Positions 5,400-8,022 of a stretch of 8,022 nucleotides of DNA are shown piece by piece. Source of the stretch: Gammaproteobacteria bacterium (GTDB lineage: Bacteria > Pseudomonadota > Gammaproteobacteria > Pseudomonadales > Azotimanducaceae); assembly GCA_002694945.1 (NCBI GenBank), contig NZNP01000066.1, positions 1 through 8,022 of the forward strand, given 5' to 3'. Numbering within the stretch: the first letter of the stretch is position 1; each line of letters begins with the position of its first letter. Under the pieces are notes generated by a model. The model made no database searches and was not told the DNA's origin. It saw nothing but the letters and a program-made list of their open reading frames with translations. The position numbers were made by a program, and so were the translations under genes.

Positions 5400-6584
5400 C
5401 TACTTACCCATAATCCTGTCTGAGATAATTCTTTGCATAATTTCAGAAGTGCCCTCGAATATCTTTGTTAAGCGAGCATCTCGCCAATAGCGCTCAACAG
5501 GATAATGGGTCGTGTAACCAGCACCTCCCATTATCTGAAGGCACTCGCTTGTCACTCGCTCCGACATCTCCGCAGCAAAATACTTGACCATAGCGGCCTC
5601 TTTGTCAGCTCGCCGACCATTGTCGATTTCAGTACAGACGTGATACATCAACTGTCTTGCGGCTTCGATTTCTGTTGCAGCCGTAGCAATTTTGAAACGA
5701 ATTGACTGGAATTTACCGATAGCGCTGCCGAATTGTTCGCGTTCACTCGCGTAATCAGTCGCCACATTCAACGCGCCCTGAGCTGCTCCAATAGACCGAG
5801 CAGCGGTGTGAGCCCTAGCTACTTCAAGCCCCCTCTGGATGCCCACAAACCCTCCGCCCATAGTTGCAGGACCGGCCCCGTCTTCCGCTGGCGCGTCAAT
5901 GGCGGGCACACGCACATTGTCAAAATGCAATTCCCACGTTTTCCAGCCATGGTAACCAATTTTTGGAATGGGACTGCCCTGAACACCAGCCGGCAATTCA
6001 CCTCTGGGCTTTTCCACAGCGATGCTTTTCATTCCTGCCTGACGGGACTCGCTATCTGACTCGACACGGCAAACAACACTGATGAAATCAGCGCCATCAG
6101 CGAAGGTGCACCAGTACTTGTTGCCATTAATTATCCAATCGCTACCATCTCGAGTTGCACGGCAACTGACGCCGGCCATATCGGAACCGGCATTAGGCTC
6201 TGACATGGCAAAGGCACCCAAATAGTCGCCCATGGCCATACGCGCAATCTTTTCGTCCCGAAGAGGCCCGAAACCTGGCACAGAACGCCAAAACCCATTA
6301 CCTCGAGCAATAATACTGGCCACACTCATCCATCCTCTCGCAAGTTCTTCGGCTATTAAACAGTATTCAAAACAGCCCAGACCTAGCCCACCTTTGTCCT
6401 CGGGAATCGTGATACCAAAGTAACCCATTTCGCCCATTTTATTGATCAACTCACGAGGAATCTGGCCTTTCTCAGGATCGAGATCATTCGCTACAGGCAA
6501 CACCTCAGCTAAGGTAAATTCCCTTGCTGTCCGCTGCATCATGCGACGCTCTTCGTTCATGTATCCTTCGGTCATCTTTTTCAC
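5400..6584 (-). CDS. Acyl-CoA dehydrogenase
   Basis: FAD-dependent acyl-CoA dehydrogenase introducing the alpha-beta double bond in an acyl-CoA, passing electrons to ETF. Length (394 codons) is typical. Numbered from the GTG at 6584: helical N-terminal domain with IPEDKGGLGLG (60-70); FAD-binding signature FAMSEPNAGSD (125-135) and WIINGNKYWCTFADGADF (150-167) in the beta domain; C-terminal domain with SEREQFGSAIGKFQ (280-293), QIMGGAGYTTHYPVER (350-365), and IFEGTSEIMQR (375-385), where Glu377 is in the catalytic-base position of medium-chain enzymes. Start choice is open: GTG at 6584 has only a too-close ATGGA ahead, whereas ATG at 6575 has GGAG (6587-6584) 8 nt upstream and is preferred here, giving 391 residues. 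First gene of the dehydrogenase-SDR-PrpD block, 91 nt after the lyase. Chain-length preference cannot be read reliably. Confidence 0.94.
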   Translation of the reverse strand: MKKMTEGYMNEERRMMQRTAREFTLAEVLPVANDLDPEKGQIPRELINKMGEMGYFGITIPEDKGGLGLGCFEYCLIAEELARGWMSVASIIARGNGFWRSVPGFGPLRDEKIARMAMGDYLGAFAMSEPNAGSDMAGVSCRATRDGSDWIINGNKYWCTFADGADFISVVCRVESDSESRQAGMKSIAVEKPRGELPAGVQGSPIPKIGYHGWKTWELHFDNVRVPAIDAPAEDGAGPATMGGGFVGIQRGLEVARAHTAARSIGAAQGALNVATDYASEREQFGSAIGKFQSIRFKIATAATEIEAARQLMYHVCTEIDNGRRADKEAAMVKYFAAEMSERVTSECLQIMGGAGYTTHYPVERYWRDARLTKIFEGTSEIMQRIISDRIMGK

Positions 6585-6587
6585 TCC
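6584..6587 (-). promoter_or_regulatory. Shine-Dalgarno GGAG favouring the ATG at 6575
   Basis: On the minus strand GGAG is followed by TGAAAAAG (8 nt) and then ATG at 6575. The longer reading from GTG at 6584 would use part of this very site as its start codon, which makes the ATG the more likely start. Confidence 0.5.
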
Positions 6588-6595
6588 ATCTAACC

Positions 6596-6618
6596 GTTGA
6601 TCAACACTTCAATAAGTG
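6596..6618. promoter_or_regulatory. Palindrome plus adjoining short hairpin in the acyl-CoA dehydrogenase leader
   Basis: GTTGATCAAC (6596-6605) is a perfect 10-bp palindrome. Sharing its last base is CACTT-CAAT-AAGTG (6605-6618), a 5-bp stem with a 4-nt loop. Both lie in the 91-bp gap (6585-6675), just upstream of the dehydrogenase start on the minus strand. There is no U-run typical of a terminator. A repressor operator for the downstream block is possible but unproven. No convincing -35/-10 pair was recognised in this gap. Confidence 0.35.
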
Positions 6619-6675
6619 CTCTGTTAACCTCTCAAAATATGCTCAGCTCGAAACAGTACGGAACGTCGAATACAC

Positions 6676-7605
6676 CTATAAGCCGTAAAGTTCAGCAAGA
6701 TCAAGAACATTTGCCATATGACGTACGGTGGCTGCATCAGCGAACTTGCCATCGATCATGACCGCTCCTCGACCAGCAGCGAGCGACTCGTTATAGGCAT
6801 CAGTCATCTTTCTTGCTTCGTCAATCCGATCCTGATTGGGGGTAAAAACATCCTGTGCATGCTCAATCTGCGTAGGATGCAAAGCCCATTTACCCACCAT
6901 GCCAAGGGCCCGAGCCTGCAAACACGATTCTCGATAGGCTTCTAAGTTACTAATATTGGCAAAAGGGCCATCTATGGCATCTATACCGCGAGCCCGCGCA
7001 GCCATCGTGACCCGAAACTTAGCATAGTGGAATACATCACCCGGATACTTGTAATCAGGCCCGTACATGGCTGTAAAATCCAAACCCTGGCTCGCCGAGT
7101 AATCTCCCATACCAAATATCATCGCTTCTAAGCGCGGCGTTGACGCTGCAATCTCCTCAACGTTTTGCATACCTAGCGTTTCCTCAATCAGCAGCTCTAA
7201 ACCTATCTTATCTTTGAGACCAAGCTTCATTTCTAGTTGCGTCAAAAGCTTGTCGCAGAACTGCACATCAGAAGCATCAAAGGGCTTAGTCAGCATGATG
7301 ACATCCAGATTTTCACGAACCCCTTCAACTACCGAAATAATGTCATCATGACACCACTCAGTACCAGTATCGTTAATCCGTACGCATCTAACGGTTTCTC
7401 CCCAATCAAGTTCATTAAGCGCATCAATCACATTCTGGCGAGCACCGACTTTTTGATTAGGGGCGCATGCATCTTCAAGATCAAGAAAGACGTGATCTAC
7501 TCCGCTTTGCGCGGCCTTCTCGATCATCCGCGTGTTGCTCGCAGGGACCGACAACTGACATCGACGGTGCCTCCTAGGCTGCCCATGTTTATTAATCAAC
7601 GTCAC
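6676..7605 (-). CDS. HpcH/HpaI–CitE family CoA-ester lyase (malyl-/methylmalyl-/citramalyl-CoA lyase-like)
   Basis: 309 residues, close in length and motifs to L-malyl-CoA/beta-methylmalyl-CoA lyase (Mcl1). Such enzymes split a 3-hydroxyacyl-CoA by retro-Claisen cleavage (for example methylmalyl-CoA to glyoxylate and propionyl-CoA, or citramalyl-CoA to pyruvate and acetyl-CoA) using Mg2+. TIM-barrel motifs: RCQLSVPAS (15-23), VFLDLEDACAP (39-49), VRIN with Arg76, LELLIEETLGM (136-146) with metal ligand Glu141, FGMGDYSAS (164-172) with metal ligand Asp168, DGPFANISN (212-220), LGMVGKWALHPTQIE (234-248), and Asp290 near the C-terminus in the place of the mobile catalytic Asp. Start is GTG at 7605, strongly supported by AGGAGG 6 nt upstream, which overlaps the end of the MaoC gene; the 10-nt gap implies coupling. 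Pairing with a MaoC hydratase is the classic mesaconyl-/itaconyl-CoA hydratase plus lyase arrangement. Exact substrate is unresolved. Confidence 0.9.
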   Translation of the reverse strand: MTLINKHGQPRRHRRCQLSVPASNTRMIEKAAQSGVDHVFLDLEDACAPNQKVGARQNVIDALNELDWGETVRCVRINDTGTEWCHDDIISVVEGVRENLDVIMLTKPFDASDVQFCDKLLTQLEMKLGLKDKIGLELLIEETLGMQNVEEIAASTPRLEAMIFGMGDYSASQGLDFTAMYGPDYKYPGDVFHYAKFRVTMAARARGIDAIDGPFANISNLEAYRESCLQARALGMVGKWALHPTQIEHAQDVFTPNQDRIDEARKMTDAYNESLAAGRGAVMIDGKFADAATVRHMANVLDLAELYGL

Positions 7606-7611
7606 GTGGTT

Positions 7612-7617
7612 CCTCCT
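7612..7617 (-). promoter_or_regulatory. Consensus Shine-Dalgarno AGGAGG deciding a GTG start
   Basis: On the minus strand AGGAGG (7617-7612) overlaps the TAG stop of the MaoC gene (7618-7616) and sits 6 nt before the GTG at 7605. This is the strongest ribosome binding site in the window. It supports GTG as the lyase start and indicates termination-reinitiation coupling. Confidence 0.75.
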
Positions 7618-8022
7618 AACGTTCTAGCCAGTGGCTCTTTTTCTTGATTAGCGCCGTCCTTTCAACCTCAGCGACCAATTCTTTGTTCTGATTCACACCA
7701 TAATGCTTAAAAACCACGATACCCGCATCCTCACGGTCACTTTCACGCTTTTCGAGCACTTTAGAGTAGGCGTACAACGTATCACCATGAAAAACCATTG
7801 TTTTAAGCTGAATGTTATCAAGACCTAATTCCGCAATGGCGTTTTCAACAGTATCCTGGGACGCAAGCCCAAGCACCAACGAGAAATTAACACCGCCATA
7901 ACAAAGAATCTTACCAAGCGGAGTCTTCGACATCTGGTCTGCGTTGAAGTGACCCTGAGCCGTATTCATAACCATATTGGTAATGTTTACGTTTTCCAGC
8001 TCAGTCATTGTTTTCCCTCGGG
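7616..8022 (-). CDS. MaoC-like hotdog dehydratase/hydratase, N-terminus beyond the window
   Basis: MaoC family (R)-type enoyl-CoA hydratase, similar to mesaconyl-CoA or itaconyl-CoA hydratase-related single-hotdog proteins. The first in-window ATG (8008-8006) is probably not the start: the frame remains open to the right edge, and the preceding codons read RGKT, giving RGKTMTELENVNITN, which matches the conserved internal GRTxTExDN segment of the family. About 20-30 N-terminal residues should therefore lie outside. Counting from that internal Met: NMVMNTAQGHFNAD (11-24) is the active-site helix with His20 conserved and Asn15 where PhaJ-type hydratases have Asp; CYGGVNFSLVLGLA (36-49) is the hotdog helix; VFHGDTLYAYSKVLEKRES (72-90) is the diagnostic strand pair. 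Partner of the downstream lyase (10-nt gap). It likely hydrates an unsaturated dicarboxylyl- or branched enoyl-CoA; substrate not proven. Confidence 0.88.
   Translation of the reverse strand, partial: RGKTMTELENVNITNMVMNTAQGHFNADQMSKTPLGKILCYGGVNFSLVLGLASQDTVENAIAELGLDNIQLKTMVFHGDTLYAYSKVLEKRESDREDAGIVVFKHYGVNQNKELVAEVERTALIKKKSHWLER

Noticed and set aside
7237..7647. 136-codon open frame on the plus strand across the lyase start
   Set aside because: Antisense to the lyase gene and to its consensus ribosome binding site, with no recognisable protein family.

Overview
The window looks like an accessory catabolic region from an aerobic, moderate-GC bacterium. The mix of enzyme families (P450, luciferase-like oxidoreductase, GST, nitroreductase, acyl-CoA dehydrogenase, SDR, MmgE/PrpD, CitE-type lyase, MaoC hydratase) is typical of marine or environmental Proteobacteria, most likely Gammaproteobacteria. 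That assignment is inference: there is no rRNA, tRNA or other taxonomic marker here, and no mobile element or CRISPR array was seen.

Left end (1-729, minus strand): the first ~560 coding bases of a cytochrome P450. At about 165-184 it runs straight into a different gene, in another frame: an FGE-sulfatase (formylglycine-generating enzyme type) domain that continues off the left edge. The join lies in a short sequence that makes sense in both genes. It is therefore either a microhomology-type rearrangement or an assembly chimera. The 206-residue P450 reading frame is not a genuine intact protein.

Middle left (730-2585): a 185-bp divergent intergenic region separates the P450 from a tight two-gene plus-strand unit, an Rv3520c-like luciferase-family (probably F420-dependent) oxidoreductase followed with no gap by a glutathione S-transferase. 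A direct repeat with a 22-bp period lies just upstream of this unit.

Right part (2575-8022, all minus strand, transcribed right to left): MaoC-type hydratase (its start lies outside the window), CitE/Mcl-type CoA-ester lyase, acyl-CoA dehydrogenase, SDR, MmgE/PrpD protein, nitroreductase. MaoC/lyase and dehydrogenase/SDR/PrpD are tightly packed sub-blocks (gaps of 10, 3 and 12 nt). Gaps of 91 and 92 nt precede the dehydrogenase and the nitroreductase. The nitroreductase 3' end overlaps the convergent GST 3' end by 11 bp.

Working model (inference): the acyl-CoA dehydrogenase makes an enoyl-CoA, the MaoC protein hydrates it, and the CitE-type lyase splits the 3-hydroxyacyl-CoA, as in mesaconyl-CoA/methylmalyl-CoA or itaconyl-CoA/citramalyl-CoA chemistry. 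The SDR and MmgE/PrpD protein would act on an oxidised or branched acid feeding into or out of this module. The oxidoreductases, GST and P450 would handle upstream activation of an unknown substrate. No CoA ligase, CoA transferase, transporter or regulator is present in the window.
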